The notes under the pieces were generated by a model. The model had not been told where the DNA came from, did no database searches, and was given only the letters and a program-made list of their open reading frames with translations. Position numbers and translations under genes: made by a program. From contig CALXZH010000027.1 of assembly GCA_944393175.1 (NCBI GenBank), positions 1 to 54,925 of the forward strand: a stretch of 54,925 nt of DNA, read 5' to 3'. Positions within the stretch are counted from its first letter, which is position 1. Every line of letters begins with the position of its first letter. Shown piece by piece: positions 1 to 10,870 of the stretch. The DNA is from an uncultured Alphaproteobacteria bacterium. GTDB lineage: Bacteria > Pseudomonadota > Alphaproteobacteria > RF32 > CAG-239.

Positions 1-78
1 CTTTATACTTGCCTGCGCAGCTAATGACGTATATACCATTAACCCTGCACAGAAAATTATTGTTCTAATAATTTTCAT
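1..78 (-). CDS. N-terminal fragment of an exported protein (runs off left edge)
   Basis: Twenty-six codons are visible, beginning with ATG at 78 and open to the window edge. The translation starts MKII and continues as a hydrophobic stretch ending in LAAQAS, a typical Sec signal peptide with a signal peptidase I AxA site. A GAGGTG ribosome binding site lies 5 bases upstream, and a well-formed sigma70 promoter lies at 114-142. The mature protein lies outside the window, so no function can be given. Confidence 0.7.
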   Translation of the reverse strand, partial: MKIIRTIIFCAGLMVYTSLAAQASIK

Positions 79-113
79 AGTACACCTCATAGAGTTCAAT
101 CAAGCCTATTGTT

Positions 114-142
114 AGAGTAGCATTTTGACCTCTATTTGTCAA
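114..142 (-). promoter_or_regulatory. sigma70-type promoter for the exported protein at the left edge
   Basis: On the minus strand TTGACA and TACTCT are separated by exactly 17 bases, about 35 bases upstream of the ATG at 78. The -35 box is a perfect match to the consensus. Confidence 0.6.
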
Positions 143-190
143 ACTTTTAATCTAAAACTTGGGAGTTTTTCATTTCTTTGTAACACACAT

Positions 191-227
191 AAAAAAATAA
201 GCCTCTCATTCGAGAGGCTTATTTTTT
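191..227 (-). terminator. Rho-independent terminator of the ATP synthase operon, overlapping the atpC stop
   Basis: The hairpin AAGCCTCTC-ATTC-GAGAGGCTT is followed on the minus strand by a run of T. The atpC stop codon (206-208) sits inside it, so the last atpC codons form one arm. It belongs to a set of near-identical terminators in this window (see findings). Confidence 0.85.
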
Positions 228-607
228 ATGCGTTCATCAACTTTTTTCATTTTGCGCTGATACCTTTCTATCACCGCATGTTTGCGCTCTTTTTGTGAAC
301 GCCAATTGACGTAATTAAATATTCCATATTGGCTAATATGATCTTCGGGAACCACAGCTTCGGTCAGTACTTCGCAGACATTATCAGCTATATTGGCTAC
401 ACCTCCGACAATAAAATACTTATTGTCTTCTTGACCTGTCTCACCTAATAACTTGATATAGCCACAACGTAAATTAAGTACACTCGGAGCTCGTTCTTCC
501 AGTACGGTTAAATCACCGTTTTCTCCCGGAATCAAAACCCTATATGCATCTTCTTCTTTATAGATTTTGCTTGGCAATACTATTTTTAGGTGAACTTTCT
601 TTTCCAT
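206..607 (-). CDS. atpC: F1-ATPase epsilon subunit
   Basis: This is the 133-residue epsilon subunit of the F1 sector, which links the gamma rotor to the c-ring and modulates ATP hydrolysis. The N-terminal half has the beta-sandwich signature region: DLTVL, then APSVLNLRCGYI, corresponding to the usual 'LTVLPGHAP...L..G' segment, though 'LPGHAP' has become 'LEERAP'. The C-terminal part (from about residue 95) is very basic and helical. It is the last gene of atpH-A-G-D-C, 19 bases after atpD. The ribosome binding site lies in the atpD 3' end. Identity is secured mainly by position and by this short motif, because epsilon subunits are poorly conserved. Confidence 0.9.
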   Translation of the reverse strand: MEKKVHLKIVLPSKIYKEEDAYRVLIPGENGDLTVLEERAPSVLNLRCGYIKLLGETGQEDNKYFIVGGVANIADNVCEVLTEAVVPEDHISQYGIFNYVNWRSQKERKHAVIERYQRKMKKVDERIKNKPLE

Positions 608-626
608 GGTTTCTTTAGCTCCTAAA

Positions 627-3138
<2,512 letters not shown>

Positions 3139-3151
3139 TGTTCTTCCTTAC

Positions 3152-4702
3152 TTATGCTGCTTGTTCTTCCCCGATAAATTCTTTTAAGAAATTGTCATAA
3201 AATTCTGTCAACTTCTTATCCAAATCATCTGAGATTACTTTTTCTTCACTGATTTGTTCCAAATATTGCGGATAATTTGTCTTTAAGGCGGTTAAGGCTT
3301 TTTGCTCAAAAGGCTTAACTTCGTTCAAAGGAAGTTTATCCAAATATCCACGAACACCGGCAAAAATTGCGACGACTTCATCGGCTACCGGCATCGGATG
3401 ATATACCGGTTGCTTCAGCAATTCGGTCAAGCGTTCACCTCTTGCCAGAAGTTGCTTGGTTGCTGCATCCAAGTCAGAGGCAAATTGTGCAAATGATGCC
3501 ATTTCACGATATTGAGCCAGTTCCAGCTTAATTTTTCCGGCAACTTGCTTCATTGCCTTGATTTGGGCGGCGGAACCAACACGACTTACCGAAATACCAA
3601 CATTTACTGCCGGACGTACACCTTGGTAGAACAAACTTGTTTCCAGAAAGATTTGTCCGTCCGTAATCGAAATTACGTTCGTCGGAATATAGGCAGATAC
3701 GTCTCCGGCTTGGGTTTCAATTACCGGCAAAGCCGTTAAAGAACCTGCCCCCTCTTCGTCGTTCATCTTTGCGGCACGTTCCAACAAACGTGAGTGCAAA
3801 TAGAAAACGTCTCCAGGATATGCTTCACGCCCTGGCGGACGACGGAGCAACAATGACATTTGACGATATGCCGTTGCTTGTTTGGACAAATCATCATAGA
3901 AAATTGTTGCGTGCATACCGTTGTCACGGAAATACTCACCCATTGCGCAACCTGAATATGGTGCAATAAACTGCATCGGTGCAGGGTCAGATGCCGTAGC
4001 GGCAACAACAATCGTATAATCTAACGCGCCATGGTCTTTTAAAGTTTTAACAACTTGTGCCACGGTTGAACGTTTTTGACCTACGGCAACATAAATGCAA
4101 TACATTTTCTCTTTTTCAGATTTTGCCTGCTCGTTAATGTGCTTTTGGTTGATGATTGTATCCAAAATGATTGCGGTTTTACCGGTTTGACGGTCACCAA
4201 TAATCAGCTCACGTTGACCACGACCAATCGGAATCAACGCATCAACAACTTTCAGACCGGTTTGCATCGGTTCGTGAACGCTGCGCCGCGGAATAATTCC
4301 CGGAGCTTTCACCTCTGAGTTGCTATACTCAGTGGCTTTAATTGCTCCCAGTCCGTCAATCGGCTCTCCCAGAGCGTCAACCACACGACCAAGCAAACCT
4401 TTGCCGACCGGCACGCTCACAATTTTATCTGTCCGTTTTACGATGTCGCCTTCTTTAATTGACTCGTCTGATCCAAAGATAACCACACCGACATTGTCTT
4501 CTTCCAAGTTAAGGGCCATTCCTTTAACCCCGCTCTCGAATTCAACAAGCTCGTTGGACTGAACTTTGTCAAGGCCATAAACACGGGCAATACCATCACC
4601 AACAGACAAAACACGACCAACCTCCGAGACATCTACCTCGACATTGGCGTTTATGATTTTGTCTTTAATGATGGTGGATATTTCGCTTGCATGTACAGAC
4701 AT
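3152..4702 (-). CDS. atpA: F1-ATPase alpha subunit
   Basis: This is the non-catalytic nucleotide-binding alpha subunit (516 residues). Visible motifs are the P-loop [24 protein letters not shown], the [21 protein letters not shown] region, and [20 protein letters not shown]. The N-terminus has the usual '[18 protein letters not shown]' barrel. Its ATG shares a base with the atpH stop (TAATG), which implies translational coupling. A full-length, ordinary copy. Confidence 0.98.
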   Translation of the reverse strand: MSVHASEISTIIKDKIINANVEVDVSEVGRVLSVGDGIARVYGLDKVQSNELVEFESGVKGMALNLEEDNVGVVIFGSDESIKEGDIVKRTDKIVSVPVGKGLLGRVVDALGEPIDGLGAIKATEYSNSEVKAPGIIPRRSVHEPMQTGLKVVDALIPIGRGQRELIIGDRQTGKTAIILDTIINQKHINEQAKSEKEKMYCIYVAVGQKRSTVAQVVKTLKDHGALDYTIVVAATASDPAPMQFIAPYSGCAMGEYFRDNGMHATIFYDDLSKQATAYRQMSLLLRRPPGREAYPGDVFYLHSRLLERAAKMNDEEGAGSLTALPVIETQAGDVSAYIPTNVISITDGQIFLETSLFYQGVRPAVNVGISVSRVGSAAQIKAMKQVAGKIKLELAQYREMASFAQFASDLDAATKQLLARGERLTELLKQPVYHPMPVADEVVAIFAGVRGYLDKLPLNEVKPFEQKALTALKTNYPQYLEQISEEKVISDDLDKKLTEFYDNFLKEFIGEEQAA

Positions 4703-5256
4703 TATTGTCCACCTTTCATCATTATTTCCAAACGATTTAATTTTCCACGAATCGAATCATCTATCATGGAAGAACCAAATTTTACTATCAAGCCACCCAA
4801 AATTTCAGGGCGGACCTCATAACTCAATACCACTTTTTTGGAAAGCATTTTTTCCAGAGTTGAAGACAACTTCTTCTCTTGAGCTATGCTCAATTTTTGT
4901 ACACTTTGAACGCTCACTTCAACATAGCCGTTCTTGGTATACCAAATATGAACAAACTCTTCCAATATCAGCAGTAATTCAGAAAAGCGATTGTTAGAGG
5001 ATATAATTTCCAAACAATTCAGAGTTTCTTTATCCAGTTTCAATTTCTTTCCGACTTGTTTGAGGGCTTCATCTTTAGAATCGGCCGGCCAAACGGGATT
5101 AGACAGATATTTGATAATGGAAGAATCTTCTTTTAAGACCTGAATTAAGGTTTTCACATCATCCAAGACTTTACTGACGGCCTTTTTCTCCTCCGCAGCA
5201 CCGTAAAGCGCTAAGGCGTAGGTGGTAATGATTTTTGATTTTGAAATCTTTTTCAC
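4702..5256 (-). CDS. atpH: F1-ATPase delta subunit (GTG start)
   Basis: This is the delta subunit joining F1 to the peripheral stalk (184 residues). Family marks are the N-terminal '[11 protein letters not shown]' segment, the helical bundle (residues 1-105), and the C-terminal '[25 protein letters not shown]' block, where Gly-Gly and Asp-x-Ser-x-x-x-x-L are diagnostic. The only sensible start is GTG at 5256, preceded by AGAGAT. It opens the F1 operon, 71 bases downstream of priA. The priA-atpH junction is typical of Alphaproteobacteria. The Fo genes are not in the window, which is normal for this class. Confidence 0.93.
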   Translation of the reverse strand: MKKISKSKIITTYALALYGAAEEKKAVSKVLDDVKTLIQVLKEDSSIIKYLSNPVWPADSKDEALKQVGKKLKLDKETLNCLEIISSNNRFSELLLILEEFVHIWYTKNGYVEVSVQSVQKLSIAQEKKLSSTLEKMLSKKVVLSYEVRPEILGGLIVKFGSSMIDDSIRGKLNRLEIMMKGGQ

Positions 5257-5327
5257 GGTAATCTCTTTTTCTCTTTACTGTTTGTTGTGTATCATAAAGT
5301 GTATTTCTTTCTAATTTATTAATTTTC

Positions 5328-7505
5328 TCACATAAAACTATAAGGATCCACATCTACTTCTATACGCACATTTGAAGGCGCAGACACACGCTTTAACCAC
5401 TCCTTTATAACCTCTTGAATTTTAATGTTTTTTGATGTTTTGAGAAGCAAGCGATAACGATATTTATTGCGCAGCATATATATCGGGGCCGGCGCCGGTC
5501 CCAATGTGGATATGTAATCATTATTCGGGGCGGTTTGTCCTAACAAAATAGCTGTTTTTTCGGTTAAGTCTTGATTTGCGCCGGAAACTATAATGGCGGC
5601 TAATTTTCCAAACGGCGGCATTCTTAATATTTTACGACTTTGCTTTTCCAAATCTAAGAATCGGCTACGGTCATTATGAATCAGAGCCTGCAAAACAGCA
5701 TTTTCAGGGTATAGGGTTTGAATATAGACCGTTCCTTTCTTTTCAGCCCTGCCCGCACGACCCGCTACTTGCGACAAGAGCTGATAGGTGCGCTCGGTTG
5801 CGCGCAAATCACTTCCCATTAGTCCTAAATCGGCATCCACAATGCCTACCAAGGTCAGGCTCGGAAAATGGTGTCCTTTTGCCAATATTTGCGTTCCAAT
5901 TAAAATATCCACCTCTCCTTTTTCCATCTTATCAAAAACTTCAGATACTTCCTTCAAAGATGAGGTAATATCGCTTGAAATTACGGCAATTTTGGCATCA
6001 GGAAATCTTTTTGATACTTCTTCGGCAATACGCTCAACTCCCGGTCCGCAAGCTGTTAAGCCATCCTCGGAATGGCACTCGGGACAAGTTTTGGGAATCG
6101 GCATTGAATAGCCACAATGATGACAGATTAAACGTTTGGTATTTTTATGTTCGGTTAACCAAGCCGTGCAATTAGGGCACTGAATCCGATGGCCGCAATC
6201 TCGGCATATGGTTAACGGGGCATAGCCGCGTCGGTTCAAAAACAGCATGGACTGCTCATTTTTTTCCAAATTTTCTTTCAGCGCGGTCACCAAAGTCGGC
6301 GAAAGCCAAGATACACCCCAGGAGCCTTTTTGCGGCTTGTCCTTTTTGAGGTCAATCACCTTAATTTCGGGAAGTTGCGCCGAGGCATAGCGGCTGGTCA
6401 ATTGTACGGAGCTATATTTTCCCTCTTCCACATTGCACACCGTTTCCAAATCAGGCGTGGCGGTTGATAAAATGAGCGGGAATTGCTCCAGCTTTGCTCT
6501 CACGACAGCCATATCCCGTCCTTGATAATTCACAACATCTTCCTGCTTAAATGAATGGTCGTGGCTTTCATCAATGACCATAAGGCCTAAATTGGGATAA
6601 GGCAAAAACAAAGCTGACCTTGCCCCAACAATCACCTGAACGCGATTTTGGATAATGGCTTTCCAGGTATCAATTCTTTCTCTTTGCCCCAGGCCTGAAT
6701 GCCAACATGCCGGCTTTACGCCAAACCGTTTTTCAAAACGCGACAGCCACTGAGTGGTCAAGGCAATTTCAGGCACCAAAATCAGAACCTGTTTTTTAGT
6801 ATCCAAGGCTTTGGCTACCGCCTCAAAATAGACCTCGGTTTTACCGGAGCCCGTAACGCCATCCAACAGGGTTACCGAAAAACCTTGATTAACCTTGGCG
6901 CACAAAACTGCAGCCGCCGCCTCTTGCTCAGGGGTTAAGTCGACTTTTGCAAAATTTCCTTTAGGCGGGGCAAAATATTTTTGCTTTTCTCGCACAATCG
7001 GCTTTAACACACCTGCCGAAATAAGCGTATTGACCACACTCATGCAAACCCCTGCCCCTTGGCAGATTTCTTTCCTCGTATAAGGCGCGTGTTTCAACAA
7101 ATCGCAAACATGCCAACGGGCATCAGAATTTTTTAACTTTGCCTCAGCCAAAGTTTTACCGCTTAAAGTATAGAGCGTTTCGGTTTGCGAATCATCAAAT
7201 ATAGCCTTGGAGCTGATTACCATTTTTAAGACCAAGCCGATAAACGCCATATTATATTCAGCTACAAACTTAACAAACTGCATTAAAGTTTTGGATAAAG
7301 GCGGAAAATCAAATTTCTCGATTATGGGTTTTATTTTATTATCGGGCAGCTGAGAGGCTTTTCCATGCTGCCAAACGACACCGATTTGTTCCTCTCTGCC
7401 CCAAGGGACGCGAACAATGGTGCCGAGCGGAAGTTCCGTCTCAGCTTTATAGTCAAAGGCTTCATTAAAAGGCAGCGGGAGCATTACCCCGATAATGGTT
7501 GTCAT
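5328..7505 (-). CDS. priA: Primosomal replication restart helicase PriA
   Basis: PriA (725 residues) is the superfamily 2 helicase that reloads the replisome at stalled forks. The N-terminal DNA-binding domain is followed by Walker A GVTGSGKTEVYFEA, the DESH box in VIDESHDHSFKQED, and a zinc cluster of CxxC pairs (CRDCG, CPNC, CHHCG, CPEC). Helicase motifs V-VI include DILIGTQILAKGHHFP and VAGRAGRAEKKG. AGAGG precedes the ATG by 6 bases. It lies upstream of atpH in the same orientation and is divergent from the Xer gene. Read-through from priA into the ATP synthase operon is possible, since no terminator is seen between them. Confidence 0.97.
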   Translation of the reverse strand: MTTIIGVMLPLPFNEAFDYKAETELPLGTIVRVPWGREEQIGVVWQHGKASQLPDNKIKPIIEKFDFPPLSKTLMQFVKFVAEYNMAFIGLVLKMVISSKAIFDDSQTETLYTLSGKTLAEAKLKNSDARWHVCDLLKHAPYTRKEICQGAGVCMSVVNTLISAGVLKPIVREKQKYFAPPKGNFAKVDLTPEQEAAAAVLCAKVNQGFSVTLLDGVTGSGKTEVYFEAVAKALDTKKQVLILVPEIALTTQWLSRFEKRFGVKPACWHSGLGQRERIDTWKAIIQNRVQVIVGARSALFLPYPNLGLMVIDESHDHSFKQEDVVNYQGRDMAVVRAKLEQFPLILSTATPDLETVCNVEEGKYSSVQLTSRYASAQLPEIKVIDLKKDKPQKGSWGVSWLSPTLVTALKENLEKNEQSMLFLNRRGYAPLTICRDCGHRIQCPNCTAWLTEHKNTKRLICHHCGYSMPIPKTCPECHSEDGLTACGPGVERIAEEVSKRFPDAKIAVISSDITSSLKEVSEVFDKMEKGEVDILIGTQILAKGHHFPSLTLVGIVDADLGLMGSDLRATERTYQLLSQVAGRAGRAEKKGTVYIQTLYPENAVLQALIHNDRSRFLDLEKQSRKILRMPPFGKLAAIIVSGANQDLTEKTAILLGQTAPNNDYISTLGPAPAPIYMLRNKYRYRLLLKTSKNIKIQEVIKEWLKRVSAPSNVRIEVDVDPYSFM

Positions 7506-7648
7506 TTTTCCTCTTTTGGTTTTGGCTTATCTTACTTCAAGCCAAACAAAATTAAAACAATACCTACCTTATTATCCCCACAATTTATCACAACTATTAA
7601 ACTAAATTTTAAATAATCAAGGGTAACATTTTGTTTAAGAGGAAAATT

Positions 7649-8587
7649 ATGAAAAGTGAAATCAGATATAAGGTAGCTCCCGAGCTGCAAACTCTTATTC
7701 ATCAATGGCAGGACTGGCTCCTGCATGAGCGGCGTTATTCCGAGCATACGCTTGATGCTTATGCAAGAGATTTGGCGGAATTTTTTGATTTTTGTTTTGA
7801 ATATTTGGGTAAAAATGCCGACCTCAGTGATTTGAAAAAATTTGAGGTCAGGGATTTTCGAGCTTATATCAGCTATAGAAGTGAAAAACATATTGAAAAA
7901 TCATCTCTGGCACGCGAGCTTTCGGCTCTTAAAAACTTTTTTAAATGGTTGGCCAGATATGACATTATTAAAAATTCAGCCATCAGCGTTATCGGCTCGC
8001 CAAAAAAGGCAAAGGTTTTACCCAAAGCCTTAGACGTTGATGAAACTTTTAACGTGATTGATATGGCCGAAGAAGTTGCCAGCAATTCATGGCAGGGCTT
8101 GCGTGACACAGCTATTTTTACTCTACTTTACGGTTGCGGTCTGCGTATTTCCGAAGCCCTGGCCCTGAATGTCGGTGATATCGGCAATAATGATTTTTTG
8201 CGTATCAAAGGTAAGGGCAACAAAGAAAGAATTGTGCCCCTCCTCCCGATTGTGGTTGAAAAAATTAACAAATATGTCGCGGAATGCCCTTACCGACTAA
8301 ATGTCGGAGACGCTTTGTTCTTAGGTGCCCGCGGCGAAAGACTTGTGCCAAGAATTGTTCAGAGGCAAATGCAAAAAATTCGCGGCTTGTTGGGACTAAA
8401 CGATAACTTGACTCCCCATGCCCTGCGGCACTCTTTTGCAACGCATCTCTTGGCGGAAGGGACCGACCTGCGCTCGATTCAAGAATTATTGGGTCATGCG
8501 TCCCTAACCACAACCCAGCGCTATACCGATGTTCAGATAGACACTCTCAAAAAAGAATATGATAAGGCCGGACTATTATCGTCCTAG
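7649..8587 (+). CDS. xerC: Tyrosine recombinase XerC/XerD family (chromosome dimer resolution)
   Basis: A 312-residue tyrosine recombinase. Residues 20-105 form a SAM-like core-binding domain. The catalytic set is complete: Arg in CGLRISEAL, Lys in KGKGNKER, the H-x-x-R of TPHALRHSFATHLL, His in LLGHASLTTTQRY, and the Tyr nucleophile in that last motif. Size and sequence fit the housekeeping Xer pair rather than a phage integrase. XerC is favoured because xerC next to priA is a common alphaproteobacterial arrangement, but XerD cannot be excluded. The start at 7649 has AGAGGA 5 bases upstream; an ATG 18 bases earlier lacks one. Confidence 0.9.
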   Translation: MKSEIRYKVAPELQTLIHQWQDWLLHERRYSEHTLDAYARDLAEFFDFCFEYLGKNADLSDLKKFEVRDFRAYISYRSEKHIEKSSLARELSALKNFFKWLARYDIIKNSAISVIGSPKKAKVLPKALDVDETFNVIDMAEEVASNSWQGLRDTAIFTLLYGCGLRISEALALNVGDIGNNDFLRIKGKGNKERIVPLLPIVVEKINKYVAECPYRLNVGDALFLGARGERLVPRIVQRQMQKIRGLLGLNDNLTPHALRHSFATHLLAEGTDLRSIQELLGHASLTTTQRYTDVQIDTLKKEYDKAGLLSS

Positions 8588-8602
8588 ATTGTAAAAAAAA
8601 CT

Positions 8603-8629
8603 AAAAAAGGTGCCGCTTGGCACCTTTTT
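8603..8629. terminator. Bidirectional terminator between xer recombinase and rpmG
   Basis: AAAGGTGCC-GCTT-GGCACCTTT is flanked by A-runs and T-runs on both sides, so it can end the plus-strand recombinase and the minus-strand rpmG. Confidence 0.85.
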
Positions 8630-8657
8630 GAAATCTGTCTTCTGAAAAAACTAAATT

Positions 8658-8825
8658 TTACTTTAATTTCTTTTCAACGAACTCTTCGTGTTTTTTAGAC
8701 TTCTTGTCATATTTTTTCAAAGTCAATTTTTCCGGATGAGTCCGAGGATTCTTTTCAGCAAGATAAAATGTGCCAGTACCGGCGGTACTTTCTAATTTAA
8801 CTTTAACTTTTACTGCTTTTGCCAT
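8658..8825 (-). CDS. rpmG: 50S ribosomal protein L33
   Basis: A 55-residue protein beginning MAKAVKVKVKLESTAGTG and containing FYLAEKNPRTHPEKL, which matches bacterial L33. The Lys-rich end reads KKYDKKSKKHEEF. It has no zinc-binding Cys pairs, so it is the C-minus type usual in Proteobacteria. It is monocistronic between its own promoter (8871-8898) and the terminator at 8603-8629. The neighbourhood with rnr fits alphaproteobacterial gene order. Confidence 0.96.
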   Translation of the reverse strand: MAKAVKVKVKLESTAGTGTFYLAEKNPRTHPEKLTLKKYDKKSKKHEEFVEKKLK

Positions 8826-8870
8826 GATTTTATACTCTTAAAATTAGGTTATATCAAAACATTTAGGCGT

Positions 8871-8898
8871 AATATACAGTTTTTGAGCGGTTTGTCAA
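8871..8898 (-). promoter_or_regulatory. Promoter of rpmG
   Basis: TTGACA and TATATT are spaced by 16 bases on the minus strand, about 45 bases upstream of the start codon. The bases CTG just before TATATT, and the 16-base spacing, are shared with the rplM promoter at 22807-22834. Confidence 0.7.
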
Positions 8899-8973
8899 CA
8901 CTATTTTTCGTAATTATTTTGGTTGAGAGCTTATAAATTTGTGTTTTTTGACTAAAATTTTTATTTTTGTCTA

Positions 8974-9002
8974 TTGATTTTATACTGATTTTATGATATT
9001 CT
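8974..9002 (+). promoter_or_regulatory. Possible promoter for the small membrane-protein gene at 9111
   Basis: TTGATT, a 17-base spacer and TATTCT lie on the plus strand, leaving a leader of about 100 bases that is very AT-rich. AT-rich DNA produces such matches by chance, so confidence is low. The wider gap 8826-9110 holds no other gene that I can see. Confidence 0.3.
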
Positions 9003-9110
9003 CCGTGCATTAAACAAATTATTTACCTTATTATTGTTGAGAAAAATTCTTTTCATAACCATTTTAGGGTAAATATAAAACGAATTATTAATCAAAAAAA
9101 AATAAAAACT

Positions 9111-9329
9111 ATGGAGAAAAAATTTTTAGCCGCAGTTGTTGCTGTGGTAGCTGCTCTCGTTATATACAAGGGTGGCTGGATGCTTATTCAATTTGTCGGG
9201 GATAATGTATTTAGTTTCCCCTGGCACTTTGGGGAGATAATTTGCCTTTCACTGGCAACACTGATTTTGATTTTCTGTACGGTGGTGGTGCCGTATGGGA
9301 TTTACAAAAAGATGGCTATGAAAAGATAA
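9111..9329 (+). CDS. Small two-helix membrane protein, unknown function
   Basis: Seventy-two residues with two hydrophobic segments (about 6-30 and 44-64), separated by a short polar loop with FPWHFGE, and a basic end KKMAMKR. I do not recognise a family. The ATG follows an A-rich leader with no Shine-Dalgarno sequence, unlike nearly every other gene here; that leader type is common in Bacteroidetes. It lies on the plus strand inside an otherwise minus-strand rpmG-S41-rnr neighbourhood, suggesting insertion. A terminator follows at 9365-9393. Confidence 0.5.
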   Translation: MEKKFLAAVVAVVAALVIYKGGWMLIQFVGDNVFSFPWHFGEIICLSLATLILIFCTVVVPYGIYKKMAMKR

Positions 9330-9364
9330 CGTCTCTTGGTTTATGTGGCCTTGAGGCGTTGTTG

Positions 9365-9393
9365 AAGCGGGGATTTTTCTCCGCTTTTTTTTG
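9365..9393 (+). terminator. Rho-independent terminator after the 72-residue membrane protein
   Basis: AAGCGGGGA-TTTT-CTCCGCTT is followed by eight T on the plus strand. Confidence 0.7.
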
Positions 9394-9474
9394 TGCAAAA
9401 GGCAAAAATGGCTTGCGTGGGGTTAGCAATCCTTTTAACCTGAAGTAAATTTTTATTATTAAATCTATTATCTT

Positions 9475-9711
9475 ATGAATTCATTTGAAATTTCTTTGCA
9501 GAAACGGCGGCGAAAACTACATTACTTCGCAGTCGGGCAAGTTTTGGTGGAAATCTGCGGCGTTCTTTGTTTCATATCCTTGTTCGTGTGGCAGAATATT
9601 CCGTGGTTTGCGCTTCTGCCGATGGTGATTTTTGTGGCAGCGACTCTTTTATCTCTCTTGTTTAGAGGATTTTTTAAGTTGTTGTGGAAGTTAATCTCTC
9701 GATTAAGCTAA
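9475..9711 (+). CDS. Small membrane protein, unknown function
   Basis: Seventy-eight residues: a basic N-terminus (KRRRKLHYF), two hydrophobic segments (about 18-38 and 42-64), and a basic C-terminal helix (FFKLLWKLISRLS). There is no recognisable family. As with the preceding gene, no Shine-Dalgarno sequence is seen before the ATG; the leader is AT-rich. The strong terminator directly after it supports a real transcript. Both small genes may have arrived together. Confidence 0.5.
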   Translation: MNSFEISLQKRRRKLHYFAVGQVLVEICGVLCFISLFVWQNIPWFALLPMVIFVAATLLSLLFRGFFKLLWKLISRLS

Positions 9712-9729
9712 AAAACAAAAGTAATTTTT

Positions 9730-9758
9730 AGGGTCTGACTTAGTTCAGACCTTTTTTT
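9730..9758 (+). terminator. Terminator of the 78-residue gene, inside the 3' end of the S41 protease gene
   Basis: GGTCTGACTTAGTTCAGACC is followed by seven T on the plus strand. Its arm contains the stop codon of the minus-strand S41 protease (9740-9742). In the minus direction the T-run is poor, so it mainly serves the plus strand. Confidence 0.7.
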
Positions 9759-10870
9759 GTATGTTTTTGCAAGTAAGCCTTGGCTACGTTTATATCTTGA
9801 GACTTAGTCTCTCGGTCTTCTTTGGGGCAGAAGGTCATATTTTTGTTCTTTGCCAAAATGTTCTCGGGATTACGACTTTCCAACTCACCTGAAGTACAGA
9901 TATCCGGCATTACGCCGCGTCCGGCTAACTTATTGCCTGAAGGTGTGTATATAAATCCGTTGGTCAGCGCTAAACGGCTATTATTATCCAAGGTGATTAA
10001 CTTTTGAATCGTTCCTTTGCCAAAACTGTTGGTGCCAATTACCGTTCCCCTGCTCTGCTCTTGCAAGGCCACCGCCAAAACCTCGGCTGAAGATGCTGTT
10101 TGACCATCTATCAAGACCACAATCGGTTTATCTTGCCAGATGTCTCCCGAAGGCGCATTATAATATTCAACCGCACTTCCTTCCTTGCCTTGAGCTGAGG
10201 CTACAATTCCTCCGTCCAGAAATAATCCTGCCACTTTTACAGCCTCTTCCAAGACGCCACCAGGATTGCCTCTTACATCTATTATCAGCCCTTTGGCTTG
10301 GGAATATTTTTTCAAACTTTCTTCAACATTTTGGGCTGTATATTGATTTATGGCTCCAAGCCTAATGTATAAAACATCGTCTTCCAACAAACGGTCATAA
10401 TACGCGCGTTGAGGCTTAAATTCGGTTTTGGGCTGAGTGCTTAGTTCTAAGTCCGGATAATAAGACGAATCGGCATCAAAATTCTTAATTCCATACATCA
10501 ATATCGTATCTACAATTTCAAAATCTTTAACTTCCAGAGTTTTAGAGGCTTTTTTGGCCGTATTGACCAGTGTATCCGTAATGTTTAACCAAGCAATGAC
10601 ATCATTGGGATTGGTTGGTTTTCTCAATGTCTTTAACAAACGGGCGTTACCATAAAGCGAAATTTTTTCTCCGTCATTGGCAATTCTTATTCTGTTATCC
10701 ATTTTATTTAAGGCTTGGAGTGCCGGAATCGCCAAATCTTCAACACTTGCCGGCGCTACATAATCTTCTATAACGGCGTGATAGGCTTGGGTCAGCGCCA
10801 GTTTATCATCTGCTTGTGCCGTGGTGGCAATGAGCGGCAAGATTATACCTAATAGTCCTATTTTTTTCAT
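9740..10870 (-). CDS. S41-family (C-terminal processing) serine peptidase, exported
   Basis: A 376-residue protein with an N-terminal signal peptide (MKKIGLLGIILPLIATTAQA, cleavage after AQA). The peptidase core from about residue 165 has LIIDVRGNPGGVLEEA, the nucleophile Ser in GQTASSAEVLAVAL, and the catalytic Lys in SFGKGTIQ. These are the S41/CtpA motifs. Residues 25-160 are not an obvious PDZ domain, which most CtpA proteins carry. Acting in the periplasm, it would cut C-termini of envelope proteins. The start overlaps the rnr stop by 4 bases, so it is coupled to rnr, an unusual partner. Confidence 0.88.
   Translation of the reverse strand: MKKIGLLGIILPLIATTAQADDKLALTQAYHAVIEDYVAPASVEDLAIPALQALNKMDNRIRIANDGEKISLYGNARLLKTLRKPTNPNDVIAWLNITDTLVNTAKKASKTLEVKDFEIVDTILMYGIKNFDADSSYYPDLELSTQPKTEFKPQRAYYDRLLEDDVLYIRLGAINQYTAQNVEESLKKYSQAKGLIIDVRGNPGGVLEEAVKVAGLFLDGGIVASAQGKEGSAVEYYNAPSGDIWQDKPIVVLIDGQTASSAEVLAVALQEQSRGTVIGTNSFGKGTIQKLITLDNNSRLALTNGFIYTPSGNKLAGRGVMPDICTSGELESRNPENILAKNKNMTFCPKEDRETKSQDINVAKAYLQKHTKKGLN

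Noticed and set aside
4644..4997. 117-codon frame on the plus strand opposite atpH
   Set aside because: Lies antisense to intact atpA/atpH, with no ribosome binding site and no recognisable protein.
7532..7891. 119-codon minus-strand frame across the xer/priA divergent region
   Set aside because: Mostly antisense to the recombinase gene, no start signals; the gap is better explained as a promoter region.
7649..8587. Tyrosine recombinase as integrase of a mobile element
   Set aside because: Size, full Xer motif set and the priA neighbourhood point to housekeeping XerC/D; no att site or phage genes are nearby.
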